Assembly (NCBI GenBank): GCA_025618425.1
Contig: CM046844.1
Span: forward strand, 12,491,080-12,555,079
Direction: 5' to 3'
Origin: Heliocidaris tuberculata
Taxonomy: Eukaryota; Echinodermata; Echinoidea; Camarodonta; Echinometridae
Length of the DNA: 64,000 nt
Part shown: positions 24,101 to 36,435 of the stretch, one piece after another
Position numbering within the stretch: position 1 is the stretch's first letter
Layout of the letters: the number at the start of each line of letters is the position of its first letter
Program-made: the position numbers and the translations under genes
Notes under the pieces: model-generated
Told to the model about the DNA's origin: nothing
Database searches by the model: none
What the model saw: the letters and a program-made list of their open reading frames with translations, nothing else

Positions 24101-25599
24101 TATATAATACAGGTAGGATTGGGGGGGGGGGGGGGGGGGGGGTTGTTAGCTTGTCAATTTTGCTGTCAGATTTTACGAGAAATATGCATCAAGTAACACT
24201 AAAATCAGTGAATATTTGCAATTCACATGATTTTCAACCTATCCTGTAAAAGATTTGTGACATTTTGCATGAAAAGTTGTTCAATTTAATGACCTGTCTG
24301 GATAACCAACCTGTCCGGACACACAACGTCTGGGTATACATTTCATAATGGGAATTGCATATTTGATATAAAATCCCTCTTTCCAAAGTACAACGTAAAA
24401 AGTAGTTTAATGTAAACACAGTCTTCGAACCCCTTCAAACCATATTTTTCTGACGGAATAGATTTTGAACAACTGCCTGAGATTATATCGGTTTTTTCAG
24501 TTGCTGTGGCTTGTATGTCTACAAAATTAAGAGTAAGATAATGAAAGAGAGTGTTTCCTTACATCTAGATCTTGTATTTAAGAATCAAAGCCTTTAATGT
24601 AATAATATTTTGAACAATAGTGCAATATTTAAATAAGGTCGCAGGCTAAAATTGCCGACAAGATGGCTTACATTTATATGGATATTATGTTATGAATCCA
24701 TGCCCAGCCTGCGATGATTCATTATATTTTGAGGAAAAAGATATTAAATTGATGAGATAACAGTCTAACTCCTGTTAGTAAAACATCAGTGATGATATCA
24801 AGAAGGGTTTGATATTTTTGTATATTAAAATTATTTCAACAATTACATGATGGGGAGCCCTTTGTCTACGCACCTAAAATTTTGACCTGAAAATGAATAT
24901 CCAATTCACAAAGTTAGTAACGTCTCAGTATTAAATGTGCAATATATAACCACCTAAATAGCAAGAAGAAAATTAGGAGGGGGAGGGGTGTCTTAGGATG
25001 ATGATCTCTCAGAGTACGTGTCAAGAGATATCCTTGGGTGGCGTTTTATCAAGTGTCTTGTAGGTGATTTTCACCGACAAATTTGCTCTCAGCCAATCAA
25101 ATGCAAGGATTTCAGTAGCTTATAACAGTTATTGGAACTTGTCATTGATGAAACAGGCCCAGGTCCAGTTTCAACTCGCCCTGAGTCACAATAAATATGA
25201 CGTACATGATCGATTCGACAGTCGTGGAGGGAGGGGGGGGGGGGGGGGGGTGAAATAGCTGGTTGCATAAGTCCCTACATGACTGTACTAGTAGATCTAT
25301 TTCTTTTGCAACTATTAAATATGTTTACAGTCTCATTTCGGACAGATCATTATTGTGAGTCTGAAATGACACCAACACTTTATAACTGATAATAAGGATA
25401 ATACTTAAGTAACAATCATACATGGCACGTTATTATACATTTCTATTTTCTTTACATACAATATTATCATGACTATAATAAGTCACTTTACATATTTGCT
25501 GAACAGATAGGTCGTAACCATGGCAACACGATACACAAATTACATAAACATCTCATATCATTCAATTAGGATGAGTAGGATCAGTAATTGGGATGACAT
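24101..25599. other. Intergenic stretch, G runs
   Basis: G22 at 24121-24142 and G18 at 25233-25250. Around 25035-25175 lies a fragment resembling the MITE at 41599 (AATTTGCTCTCAGC, AACAGGCCC). No gene recognised. Confidence 0.45.
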
Positions 25600-26045
25600 C
25601 ATCAGATGATGGTCACAAGCTAGAGGAAATGCTCAACGACTTAAGCTCTGAAAATAAAAAAAGTAGGCCTGAAGATAAACATTAAAAAGACAAAAGTAAT
25701 GTCCAACCAATTTGCTAAAGAGCAGAAAATCGTAATGAACTACCGAAATTGAGAGAGTAGACCACTATATGATCTATCTAGGACAGCATATTAGAATGGA
25801 TCACAAGCAAATGGAAGAAGTCAGGACAAGGAAGGAGGACAAGAGCTGGATGGAATGTTTTTGGGAACTTCAATGACATTATGAAGAGTAACATGCATAT
25901 CTGCCTTGAGAGAAAAGTTTTCAAGCAATGTTTTATACCTACAATGACTTATGGATCTGAAACCTGGGCTGTAACAAAGAAAATGGAACAGAAATTGAAA
26001 ACTGCTCAGCACAGTATGGAGCGTACCATGCCGGAATAACGAAAC
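25600..26045 (+). mobile_element. RTE-type LINE fragment
   Basis: Degraded plus-strand reverse transcriptase C-terminus: VGLKINIKKTKVM, YIYLGQHIRMDHKQMEE, then FIPTMTYGSETWAVTKKMEQ. The L-K-x-N-x-x-K-T-K and TYG-x-ETW motifs are typical of the RTE clade. Several frameshifts; 5-prime truncated. Confidence 0.75.
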
Positions 26046-26099
26046 ATGACAGGAAAACCTTACAATGAATTGGGAACCAGACTAGAGTAATAGACATAT

Positions 26100-29000
26100 T
26101 GATTTGATTTTGATTTTGATTTGAATTTATTCAGACATTATAAAAACATGTCTCGGGTAAACAAAAAAGGTTTGACCAACCCATACAAGTCTGTTTCCCC
26201 GGATATAAACAACAAGTAGATTCAATATCATAAACATATTGCACAAGGAATTATTAAAAAAAATATAAACGAAGACAATAGTGATGATTACAAGTAAAAA
26301 CAATGTAGGATTGCAGAGTACAAAATTACTTAGTTGAGGTAAAGCAGCTGTGAAATTAACTATGTGGGTTGAGATGGTTATTTAACGCTTTTTTAAACAT
26401 GCTAAGAGTTTTCATATTGACTACATACTTCGGAAGTTTGTTCCAATCATTTATGGTTTTAGGATGAAATGAGTTCAAATAATAATCTGTTCTTGCGAAG
26501 GGTACATGCATCTTTAAGTTATGATCGTTTCTCCCAATTCTGTTCGCAGGTGTGCACCTGTTTTTAGGTCCTATTAAACCATTAACAAGCTTATAATAAA
26601 ACACAAGTCGGAGGTACTTTCGTCTATTCTCTAGTGTATTCACACTTAACTTTTGTAAAACGTATTATAACTAGTACTCCAGTCTTTGCACATCATTCTT
26701 AAATAGCGTTTTTGAATTCGTTCGACTAATTGTTTTTGTGAATTTCTATATGGATCCCATGCTATACAACAATAATCCAAACGTGAGCGTACTAAAGATT
26801 CATAAAGATTTTTTAAAACAGATTTTGGACAGTCAACATGTCAACAAATTTCCTCCGAATAATACCTACAAGTCTATTGCACTTCACATGTAATTCAGAA
26901 CAATGATCATTCCAATTTAAAGTATTGTTTATCATAAGACCTAAATATTTCTCTGACATTGTATTTTGTAACTCCTGACCATCAATAGTATATGTGTAAC
27001 CTATATCGTGAAGCTTCCGAGACATCGTCATGATCTTACATTTAGATAAATTAAAATCGAGCATCCATGTCTTACACCACTGATTTAAAACTTCCAGATC
27101 ATTCTGTAAAATTTTACAATCGTCTAACGTGGAAATACGACGATATAAAATGCAATCATCAGCATATAATCTAATGGTCGAGGCGATGTTATTAGATATA
27201 TCATTAATAAAAACATAGAAATAACCCAAAATTGTGCCTTGAGCAACACCAGACTTAATATCAATCCATGAAGAAAAGTCACCATTAATAACTCTTTGCG
27301 ATCTTTTTTGTAAAAAATTCATTATCCAATTTAAATTATTTGATTTCACACCATAAACTTGTAGTTTTGTTCTTTAAAGTACAAGGGACACACTGTCAAA
27401 TGCCCTAGCAAAATCAAGAAAAGCAATATGAACACTTGAACCTGTTTCCAAAATATATGACCAATCATCGATAACCTCTACTAATTGAGCTTCGCATGAT
27501 CTTTTTTCACGAAAACCGTGTTGGTTATCACATAAAATGTTATTATTGTTAAAATGCTGAAAAAGGTGTTTGCAGACAATTCTTTCTAAAATCTTACATG
27601 TAACAGACGTTAAAGATATTGGCCGGTAATTACCAGCGTCTTCTTTGTTGCCTTTTTATATATAGGACAAACATTTGCTCTTAGCCAGTCTTCTGGTAAA
27701 ATTCCGGATGACAAAGACATGTTAAAAAGTTTACATAGAGAAGGCGTTAATTTGTCTGCACCTTCCTTTCACAAACGTGGAGATATTTCATCAGGTCCCT
27801 GTGCTTTTGAAACGTCTATACTTTTCAACAATTTTAAAACCTCAGTCTCTGTACATTGAATATCCTTCATAATAGGTGCTTTACTGCTATATTCAGGTGT
27901 TAAGAGGCTTACGTGATTTTTAAAAGCTTGATTAAATTGTACATTGAAAGCATCAGCCTTTTGTTGATCTTCTGTTATAACCGTGCAATTAACATTTAAG
28001 CATTCAACCGTACTATGATCAGATTTTCTAGACTTTATAAAACTCCAAAACAATTTCGGGTTATGTTTTAAACTTTTACACAAATTATTCTTTAAAAAAT
28101 ACACATAATTAGATTTAATTTTCTTCTTTACTTCTCTCCTTTACTGTCGATACCTTTCCCAGTGAGATTTTTTACGTGACTTTTTAACTATGTTAAACAT
28201 TCAATTTCGTTTTTTAATCATTTTTTTAACATCCTTATTTATCCATTGAACATTAGATCCTTTTGTCACATTGCCATGTGGGATATTTGCATCGCAAATC
28301 TTCATCACAACATGTTTCCACGATTGCCAGTGGTGTTCTACATCATATCCATTGTTTTCATCTAGTAATGTAGCGTCTTTTAAATCCTTATGAAACTGTT
28401 CTAAATTGCCTTTGGAATAAAAGTATATTTTTCTCATCTAAAATTCGTGTTTAATTATGTAACAAACCAATGTAAATCTTATCGCCTCGTGATCACTTAT
28501 ACCCGGAAATAAATCGACATTACTCACATGTGATGGCTGAGTTGAAAATATCAAATCTAATATATTACTTGTCGATTCAGTAATCCTAGTTGGTTGACAT
28601 ACATGTTGATAAAGAAAGTTATTATCAATCATCGAAATAAAAGAGTTTGTAAGCTCAGAGTTGTCCGATGTTACATGGTATTCATCGGCCCATCGTAAAT
28701 TCGGTAAGTTAAAGTTACCTGTTAAAACAATGTTGTGCAACCTTTTTGCCATTATTAGATATTAGGGACATAGATTTATTTAACTCATGTAAAATATCTA
28801 ACTTACTATTTGGAGGCCTGTAAAACACGCCTAAAAATAAAGATTTATGATCTATACATAACAATTCACACCAAATTATTTCACATTCGGATTCAAGGTC
28901 TGGTCTGTGGAGTATAGATAAATCATTACGATAAGCTATAAGAACACCACCCCCTTGTCTATTCCTGTCCCTCCTTATTACTTTGAAATCTTCAGGAAAT

Positions 29001-29760
29001 ATCTCTGTAGATAAAATTTCATCACATAAGTGTGTTTCAGTAATGAAAATATATGTGGTTTTTCACATTGTATAATAGTTCTTATTTCATCAATCTTATT
29101 TACAACACTTCTAGCATTTAAATATATGCATTTCAGTTTATTAACATCATTACAATCATTATTATTAACTTTCAAATGTACATGTGCATTCTTATACTTT
29201 TCTTTACTTCTAGGGCTGTTCTGCTTAGAAAAAGAGGAAATATTCGGTAAAATTTCATTGTCGACCCATGAATTAATGAGGTGCACACGCGAGTGTTCAG
29301 CGGCGGCACTCTCTAGGCCCCGGTCACACAGCACTCCACGTCTAAACCACGTACAAAAAGTTATGAAAATCTGGTGGACGTGGTCGTAAGTGGTAATTTT
29401 TGGTCAACATCAACGCGAACAACATCGTCTGCTTCACGGGAGACCACTTTTTGACGGGTTTTGGCCGTGATTAAGCCGTAAAGCGCTGTGTGACCTTTAA
29501 ATAAGGGCAGTATTTTTCTTTGTGACCAAAAAGAGTGCAGTGACAACATTGGAGCTGGATTCCGTGTCTGCAGCTTTGTGCACGGTGGTTGGGTTCTCCG
29601 CAGTATTCGCACCCTGCCGCATACATGTAGCGGTTGTACATTTCAGACGGGGCGCGAATTACAGATGCATACGAAGGGTTTCCATAGCGACCACAGTGCG
29701 TCGGGCGTGTATTGAAGGTTGATGGAGGCATATTGCAAGTAATTAAAACAAAGAAATGGA
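26100..29760 (-). mobile_element. Nearly full-length LINE (zinc-knuckle ORF1, EN, RT)
   Basis: High to low coordinate: two CCHC knuckles (CEYCGEPNHRAQSC and CCHCTLFGHKEKYC, 29.5-29.6 kb), endonuclease beginning LKCIYLNARSVVNK and continuing past ETHLCDEIL (near 29.03 kb) with FYRPPNSK, the linker, RT with GVAQGTILG and the catalytic YADD (27155-27166), and a C-terminus ending MFKKALNNHL (26.37 kb). Frameshifts and stops break it. A GTCACAC-ended MITE sits between ORF1 and EN. Best described as CR1/L2/Jockey-like; the exact clade is open. Confidence 0.82.
29322..29493. mobile_element. 172-bp MITE with GTCACACAGC ends
   Basis: GGCCCCGGTCACACAGC at the left and GCTGTGTGACC at the right form an 11-bp perfect inverted repeat (GGTCACACAGC). 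It is nested in the LINE, so it inserted later. Interior GC-richer with CGTGGTCGTAAG-type motifs. Confidence 0.7.
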
Positions 29761-31796
29761 GATAGGCTGGCCACCTTGCAAGATTACATGACAATAGTCT
29801 TTTATCAACTGGGTGAAAGTTTTATATACAAACATTATAAGTTCTGTCTTAGTTAATGGCTGGACCTCTAGACAATTTTTTGTTGAAAGAGAAATTATAC
29901 AAGGCTGTCCTCTGTCGTCGGTACTGTTTGTATTAGCAGCCGAATTTATGGCAAACAGTGTAAGAAAACACAATGAAATTATAGCTTTTGAAATACCAAA
30001 ATCAAGTATTCATTTAAAACTTTTGCAATATGCTGATGACACTTTGTTTTTTGTTATAAATCAACAATCTTTCAAAGAAATATTGTGTGAGTTAGAATTA
30101 TTTGGAAAAGTCGCCGGTCCAAAACTCAACACAAACAAGACTGTTGTGATATTGACCGGGGAACCAAGTAAACGTTGGGACATATCAGAACATGAACTTA
30201 CTTGGACTGAAAAACCAGTTAGATATTTAGGACACCTTATTGGTATATACAATGAATTAGCCATGAATACTGAATGGACAAACTTATGAAACTGGAAAAT
30301 ATCTTGAATTGCTGGAAGAGAAGAAATCTAACGCTCTTTGGAAGAGTGGTCATACTAAAGTCTTTAGCTTTAAGTCAGATTGTACATCTAATTATGATTG
30401 ATTCGATTCCTTACATTTTCTTAAAGAGATTAAACCGAATAATGTATCAGTTTATTTGGAACTCAAAGGTTAAACGAGTAAAAAGGTTATCGTTAGTAGA
30501 AGATTATTGCAATGGAGGAATAAAAATGGTTGACATACATAAACAATTATTTAGCTTCAGGTTGAAATGGTTTAGTAATCTCTGGAACCAAAATACAGGA
30601 ACGTGGAAAAATATGAGTCATTACTGGTTTGATAAGTTAGGTGGTATCAGTTTGTTATTAAATTGTAATTACAATGAAAACATACTAAAACTAATGGGTA
30701 GTAAACAAATAACAAAGCTTTATCAAGAAATCTTGGTGGCATGGAATTCACTAAGATCTTTCATTTTCAGAGAAAATGATTCTGAAGCAAAAAGAATATC
30801 CCAACAAATTTTATGGTACAATCAATATATTACGGCCAATAATGAATATTCTTATTATGATGAATGGTATCAGTCAGGCATTATTAATTTTAAAGATATT
30901 ATAAAAGCTGGAAAATTTAAAACACACATATAAATTAGATCACAGCTTTCAGGTATAAAGAAAAGTAAATGTACATTTTTGTTTGACTATGAAAATTGAA
31001 ATTTGCAATTCCGAAATTAAGTCCAGGAATAAACATAGAATCGACAAATAATGATCACTATGAACGTTTACAGGTACCAACTTTACTAATCGGAAAACAA
31101 GAAAAATAAATTATTGATTTAAGTAGTAAATTTTTTTACACACTTATACTGTCAAATATGATATGTTCAAACGCTTGATGTACGTATTGGAATGATAAGC
31201 TAGACATAAACATTGACTGGACAAATGTGTTTTTAAGAAATTTAGTTAAAATTAAAGAAAACAGATTACGAGAATTTAATTTCAAAATGCTTTATAACTT
31301 GTTGCCTGTTCAAAAAAATTTAAATAGATGGGGATTAGCTAGTGATAGTAATTGTAAACACTGTCATACGGAGGAAGATGTCTTGCATGCGTTTTTGTTT
31401 TGTGACTTAGATTATCGGTTTTTACAATATGTCAAAGATCTCCTCTCTCAAACCTTTTCTGTTCAAACTGACATAAGTATACAGACTTGTTAAAATTAAA
31501 TAATGCGAAGTATGATTTAATAGTGACGTTAGCCTTTTGGTGTATACATAAAATGATTATTGAACGAAATAGAACTGGAGTAGACAGAAGATATTTCAAT
31601 TTAAGACATGTATTCAAAAGAGAAATTGAAAAAAGAATGTATATAAGTAAGACTCGACAAAAGAAATATGGATTACCCGAAGATATTGTGAAATTTCTGT
31701 AACATTTTTCAAGTTGCTTTGGAAAAAGTAAACATGATGTCACAGTTGATATATTGAATGATAATAAATCCTCCTTTGGAGGCAAAAAGAAAAAAA
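29750..31796 (+). mobile_element. Tx1/L1-like LINE, 5-prime truncated
   Basis: Plus-strand RT: VLVNGWTSRQFFVEREIIQG, GCPLSSVLFVLAAE, QYADDTLFF (YADD at 30029-30040), then KPVRYLGHLIG, a frameshift at about 30280, MYQFIWNSKVKRVKRLSL, and a C-terminal zinc-like motif CKHCHTEEDVLHAFLFC (31.36 kb). The motif set and the CCHC-like end match the L1/Tx1 group. It ends in an A-rich stretch near 31790. Confidence 0.78.
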
Positions 31797-31992
31797 TAGA
31801 TGGACCAAACGTATCACAGAATGGAGACCATGGTTAGGATCACGAAATCGGGGAAGGCAAAAACTGACATGGAGTGACAAGCCCACAAAGTTCACTGGCA
31901 CCAAGTGGATTGCATCAGCCATGTCAGCACCAGACAGACACCTTTGGTACCAACTTGGGGAGGCCTTCGACCTGCAGTGGGCTCAACATGGC

Positions 31993-32041
<49 letters not shown>
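31797..32041 (+). mobile_element. RTE-type 3-prime fragment with (GAT)n tail
   Basis: Encodes RWTKRITEWRPWLGSRNRG then DRHLWYQLGEAFDLQWAQHG and a stop, followed immediately by about 16 GAT units. This C-terminal signature and a microsatellite tail are usual for RTE-like elements. It abuts the A-rich end of the Tx1-like LINE. Confidence 0.7.
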
Positions 32042-32042
<1 letters not shown>

Positions 32043-32167
32043 CAAAAATTAATCAACACCATTTTCTTTATTTCTGTTTCATTTGTTGTTTATTTTTTCT
32101 CCAGTTGCAATCTACGATGCGACGGAATCATTCCATATTGTCTTCCTGTTTCTCAGCGGCATCTAAG

Positions 32168-32479
32168 CAGGGGCGGATCTAGCTTCTTTCCAAGGGGAGG
32201 GTTTGAGGGGCTGAGCTGGGTATTGCGAGGGAGCGTAGCGACCGAGCCCGAGCGAGCGAAGCGAGCGAGGGGGGAGGGTGTGGGAGGGGGGATACCCCCC
32301 TCCCACAGTAGGGAGATTTTTCATTTTTAGGGTTGCCAGCTTGCGATTTTAAGCATACTTGCATGCTCTATTTTTTCTCTTTTTTGTTTTCCTATGCACA
32401 TTAAATGTTTACTTGGCAGCCCAAGGGGGGGGGGGGGGTTTAAACCCCTAACCACCCCCCCCCCGTAGATCCGCTACTG
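32168..32479. mobile_element. 312-bp TIR element, GGCGGATCTA ends
   Basis: CAGGGGCGGATCTAG at the left and TAGATCCGCTACTG at the right are inverted. CTAAG flanks both sides (32163-32167 and 32480-32484), a likely target duplication. The interior holds GAGCGAGCGAAGCGAGCGAG and runs of G and C. Confidence 0.72.
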
Positions 32480-32846
32480 CTAAGTACTCATCGTTCTCAA
32501 CCTCCTCAATAATAATTTTATCTGCTTATTGTTCATGTCAAAGGAAATTAGACGACGGACATGACTTCCTCGCGCTTTTGTGACTGACGAATTCGGGTCA
32601 ACGTTTCATGAACTCTTGACTCATGTTGCCGTTGAAATCCACTCTTCCACTGACAAATTACGAATTTTGTAAATTATTAGTAATAAGCATATAAAAAATT
32701 GCAATAATCTCACTCCGAGTCTTCATTGCAGCTGAAGAAGGCAGATGTCTCAAACCTGAGAAATTGATAACCCGAGAATCCAATGATGCATAAAAGGAGC
32801 AAAAGGAAAAAATGGTAGAGTGACTGTAATAAAGATAGATAGATAG

Positions 32847-32877
<31 letters not shown>

Positions 32878-33584
32878 AAGGGGGGGGGGGGGGGGGGGGT
32901 GGTGACAGAGTACAAAAATAGGTATTCTACAGTTTATTAAAATATTTCATTGAGACAAATTCAGGCATGCTGACAATAATTCGTTACTGGACCTACGTGA
33001 ATCGGTCATAGTATTAACATGACACGAATAGTAGGCAAAACCAAGCAAGTGATAATGTTTAAACTTGCGTCTCGTAACAAAAGAACATAACTATATATAT
33101 ATATATATATATAATCCTTTTTGTGTTTACTTTACGACGAAATATTTTCTTCGTTTGACACATTTCAGTATCATGAGAAATATCATTGTTGTGGTCGGCG
33201 TAAATCTCCGACTCAACATCATTAGAAGTATGTTTTGGATCAGAAAATAACTTTCATACCATCATGCCCAATAGAGAGGAACCCTTCGTATATATGTTAG
33301 AATGAGATGTAATTTTGTTATCTTTCTGGTGATATGTTCCATAATTTCAGTGGCGTAGACACGCATGTGTTATCTGTTGATATTATTTAATGAAACTTGG
33401 TAATGAATAGCCCATCCCGACTAACAGAAGATGAGTCTGCGCTACTGCATAGTTTTATGCCTGAATATTAGATATAAAGATATGAAAAAAGAAGTATCGC
33501 ATGAGGTTTCCAGAATATAAATTATACTGGCATCGATCCGTTTTCCGGATCAGGGGGGGGGGGGGGGGGCAAGGGAGCCCAATT
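32480..33584. other. Intergenic stretch, simple repeats
   Basis: (GATA)n and (GA)n at 32836-32878 followed by G20 (32880-32899); TA tract at 33092-33112; G17 at 33553-33569. No gene. Confidence 0.55.
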
Positions 33585-34257
33585 CAGCGTTTTTCAACCG
33601 AGGTGCCGCGAGAGAAATTTAGTTATATGAAAAATATATTTTTGAATAACTTTTAACCAAGGAATAAAATTATGTCAGCTAGTTGAGGAAACTATTTGAA
33701 GGTAAATTATCCATCAAATATCAATTAAAACATCACAAATTATAAACATATTCTCAAAAGATTTCTGCTCAGCCGCCATGCGACCTCATAAAATGGTAAT
33801 TTGGTTATTTTGTTTAGGTGACTGTATGAAGCCAAACTTTGAAAATAAAGAGAAGGGAAACTGGGTTTACGTACCTTATCTCCTCAAATGGCAAGCTCAT
33901 ATAGAGGAAACTTGAAAGCTGTTCGTAATTTATGATGACATTGAGATGAGTCTGAAAAATCCTCAGACTTGCATACAAACCAATTATTTATGTCTTACAA
34001 ATAATTGAATAAAGCATCTGCCCTAAAACTGAAATTCAAAAGAAAATTTGGAGAAAAAATTTGGTCACTCGCAAATAAGTATAAATTAAGTATAAATTCT
34101 TTTCTTGATTTTCTTGCTGAAACACACGGATCACCATCAGCTAAGATGTTTTCCCCGCCTCCCGATGCCAAGTTCCAGATACGTCACTGGATGGGGGTGA
34201 CGCGAAAATTTCAATTTCTTAAGAGTGCCGTAACTTTAAAAAGTTTGAAAAACGCTG
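33585..34257. mobile_element. hAT-like nonautonomous element
   Basis: CAGCGTTTTTCAACC at the left and GTTTGAAAAACGCTG at the right are near-perfect inverted repeats of the hAT type. The expected 8-bp duplication is not clean (GCCCAATT versus GCCTAGCG). No transposase. Confidence 0.6.
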
Positions 34258-35207
34258 GCCTAGCGTAACGATGTTCATTTCGCACTCAATTCAATCATCA
34301 TATCATTGATAAAAGATGATGATGATAGTGATGATGATGGAGATGATGATAATAATAATGATGCTGCTGCTGATGGTGATGATAATAATAACGATAATAA
34401 TTGTAATGATAATAATAAGAATGATGATGATAATGATAATAATAATAATACTATTAATAATATCAATAATAACAATAAAATAGTCATTATTTTTATTAAT
34501 TTCATTACTATTGTTGCTGTTGTTCTTATGCGAGCGCAGTGAGGAAGCACCTCAGGAATATACGTTTCAATTTTCAGAAAAAAATATTGCTATGATGATT
34601 ACACTTACATGATTATATATTCAGTGAAAATTACAAATGATTTTATGTCACAAAACAAATTTAAATTTGAATCATTTTATTCAACATTTTCTATTTTTAT
34701 TAGGAGTGCATTCATGCGACAATAAATATTTTGCTTTTTAATAGTGTATAGTTTATACCATTATTCTCATAACTTACTGTTTCATTGTAGTCTCTATGGG
34801 ACAGTATTGGAAATGCTAAATACGGCGAGGGAGAAACAATGTATATCATAATACTCCTTCGATTTTTCTCTTTTGGTGGAAATATATAATGATATCGCTT
34901 TATCACTTCTGGGCTCTGCATGAATACAATAATACAAAATTTCATGTTGGACATACAATACCATGTTTTCTGATGGCGTCATTTTGAATGAAGGCATAAT
35001 TATAGTATTCTTCATGTTTTTTTAACGCCTCTTAATTACCAGCTTCTCCACGGTTATATTTAGCAGGGAAAATTAGAGAATTTGCGCGCGTAGCGCGCGG
35101 CGAAATTGAGGTGTGATCGTATGATACCTTTTGTATTTCATTGTTTGGAAGGTTTCATTTCCCGAGTTTTTCATCATTTTTCCTTATTTTATTTTACACC
35201 TCCGGAT

Positions 35208-35275
<68 letters not shown>

Positions 35276-35479
35276 ATTATTATCATTACTATTTCTTTTT
35301 TTTGGGGGGGGGGGGGGCTGGCGGCAAAACGATATGTTTGTCCCTCCAATATTCTCGGGGGGGGGGGGCAACTGCCCCCTGCCCCCAAGGATCGACGCCT
35401 CTGATACATGTATATATAGTATATAAAATGTCGGTCCAAACATCTTAAAGTTTCACATATTGGTTCAAACAAATCGAAA
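34258..35479. other. Intergenic stretch, GAT/AAT and ATT repeats, G runs
   Basis: Imperfect GAT/AAT array at 34310-34470; TTTA and TTA arrays at 35205-35285; two G runs (about 35306 and 35357) flanking a block that ends GCCCCCTGCCCCC. The Asp/Asn and Leu/Ser open frames are low complexity. Confidence 0.6.
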
Positions 35480-35669
35480 GAAAACTGCTAGAAGCGTTTG
35501 TAATGCATTGTGGCCAATTTTATTTTCTCTACTCAAATTTTCGACGGCTTCCTCCGTTTTCGTCATATCGCATTGTATACTCCTGATGAAGACGGAGGAA
35601 GCCGTCGAAAATTAGAGTAAAGAAAATAAAATTGGCCACAGTGTATTACAAACGCTTCTAGCAGTTTTC
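35480..35669. repeat. Long hairpin just downstream of gene A
   Basis: Two 78-bp arms (35480-35557 and 35592-35669) are inverted with few mismatches, spaced by 34 bp; for example GACGGCTTCCTCCGT pairs with ACGGAGGAAGCCGTC. It lies 356 bp past the gene A stop and contains a minus-strand AATAAA (35518-35523), so it may lie in or at the end of the 3-prime UTR. Confidence 0.82.
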
Positions 35670-36024
35670 TTAGTATATAAAATGAATATTTAAATCAAAA
35701 GAGAAATTTCAGAAAAACAAACAAGTTAATTACTTACACGATTTTACATGTGTTTTTAACATCCTGTTATAAAGACAATATAGCATTATAATGCGTCCAT
35801 TTTTTTTGATAAGGGAATGCTTCTATATGGATTACTTACAAAATAAGAATCATCATTACAAAATGCTCAGTAACCCCGTTTTGTCGCTTAAAACTAAAAA
35901 TAATACACAAAGCCTCTGATCTGTACCAGCATTTCCGTACCCTTTTCTCTTACTACATTATTTTGATTAATACATTATGACATTTTACTGTTTAAACCTG
36001 GATATTCAAGTTTTACCTTTGAAT
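35670..36024 (-). other. 3-prime flank of gene A
   Basis: Sequence between the stop codon and the hairpin; probably 3-prime UTR. Nothing else recognised. Confidence 0.45.
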
Positions 36025-36435
36025 TTAGGAAAGATCATTGAACTGATCCAGGAGATCCGAAGCTGACGGCCTCTCCTCGGGCTTCTGGTTGAAGCAGGGG
36101 TCCAGGATTTGCTTGACATTTGTGTCCACGGCTGCCAGAGACTCCGGATTCCCCATTTTCCCTGTGGCAGCGAGAGCCAGTAGAGCCATGGGATGCATCG
36201 AGTCTCCCCACAGACGCTTCATGGAAAAAAGCTCCACTATCGTCCCTGCCACTGACCAGATGTCATGCTTCTTGGAGTGCCTGTATCCAGGATCTGCGGA
36301 TGCGGTTAAAGCCTCCGGGGGCATGAAGTTAGGTGTGCCCCTCCCCTTCGCCGAGTATTGAGTCATGGCGTTACGGTTCTTGATGTGGGCAAGGCCCAAG
36401 TCGCAGATGAATGGACGGGTTGTATCAGTTTCCAC
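36025..36435 (-). CDS. Gene A exon 20: kinase C-lobe and stop codon
   Basis: Codes residues 1009-1144. DLG (1020-1022) stands for DFG, PPE (1047-1049) for APE, DIWSVAG (1066-1072) is helix F, and KPEERPSASDLL is helix I with its conserved Arg. Acceptor gcgccaatcag|GTGG is required for phase. An earlier AG at about 36477 opens the frame longer but is out of phase with exon 19. The protein ends 21 residues after the Arg of helix I, with no extra domain. Confidence 0.9.
   Translation of the reverse strand: METDTTRPFICDLGLAHIKNRNAMTQYSAKGRGTPNFMPPEALTASADPGYRHSKKHDIWSVAGTIVELFSMKRLWGDSMHPMALLALAATGKMGNPESLAAVDTNVKQILDPCFNQKPEERPSASDLLDQFNDLS

Noticed and set aside
34306..34542. Asp/Asn-rich frame
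   Set aside because: Translation of an imperfect GAT/AAT repeat.
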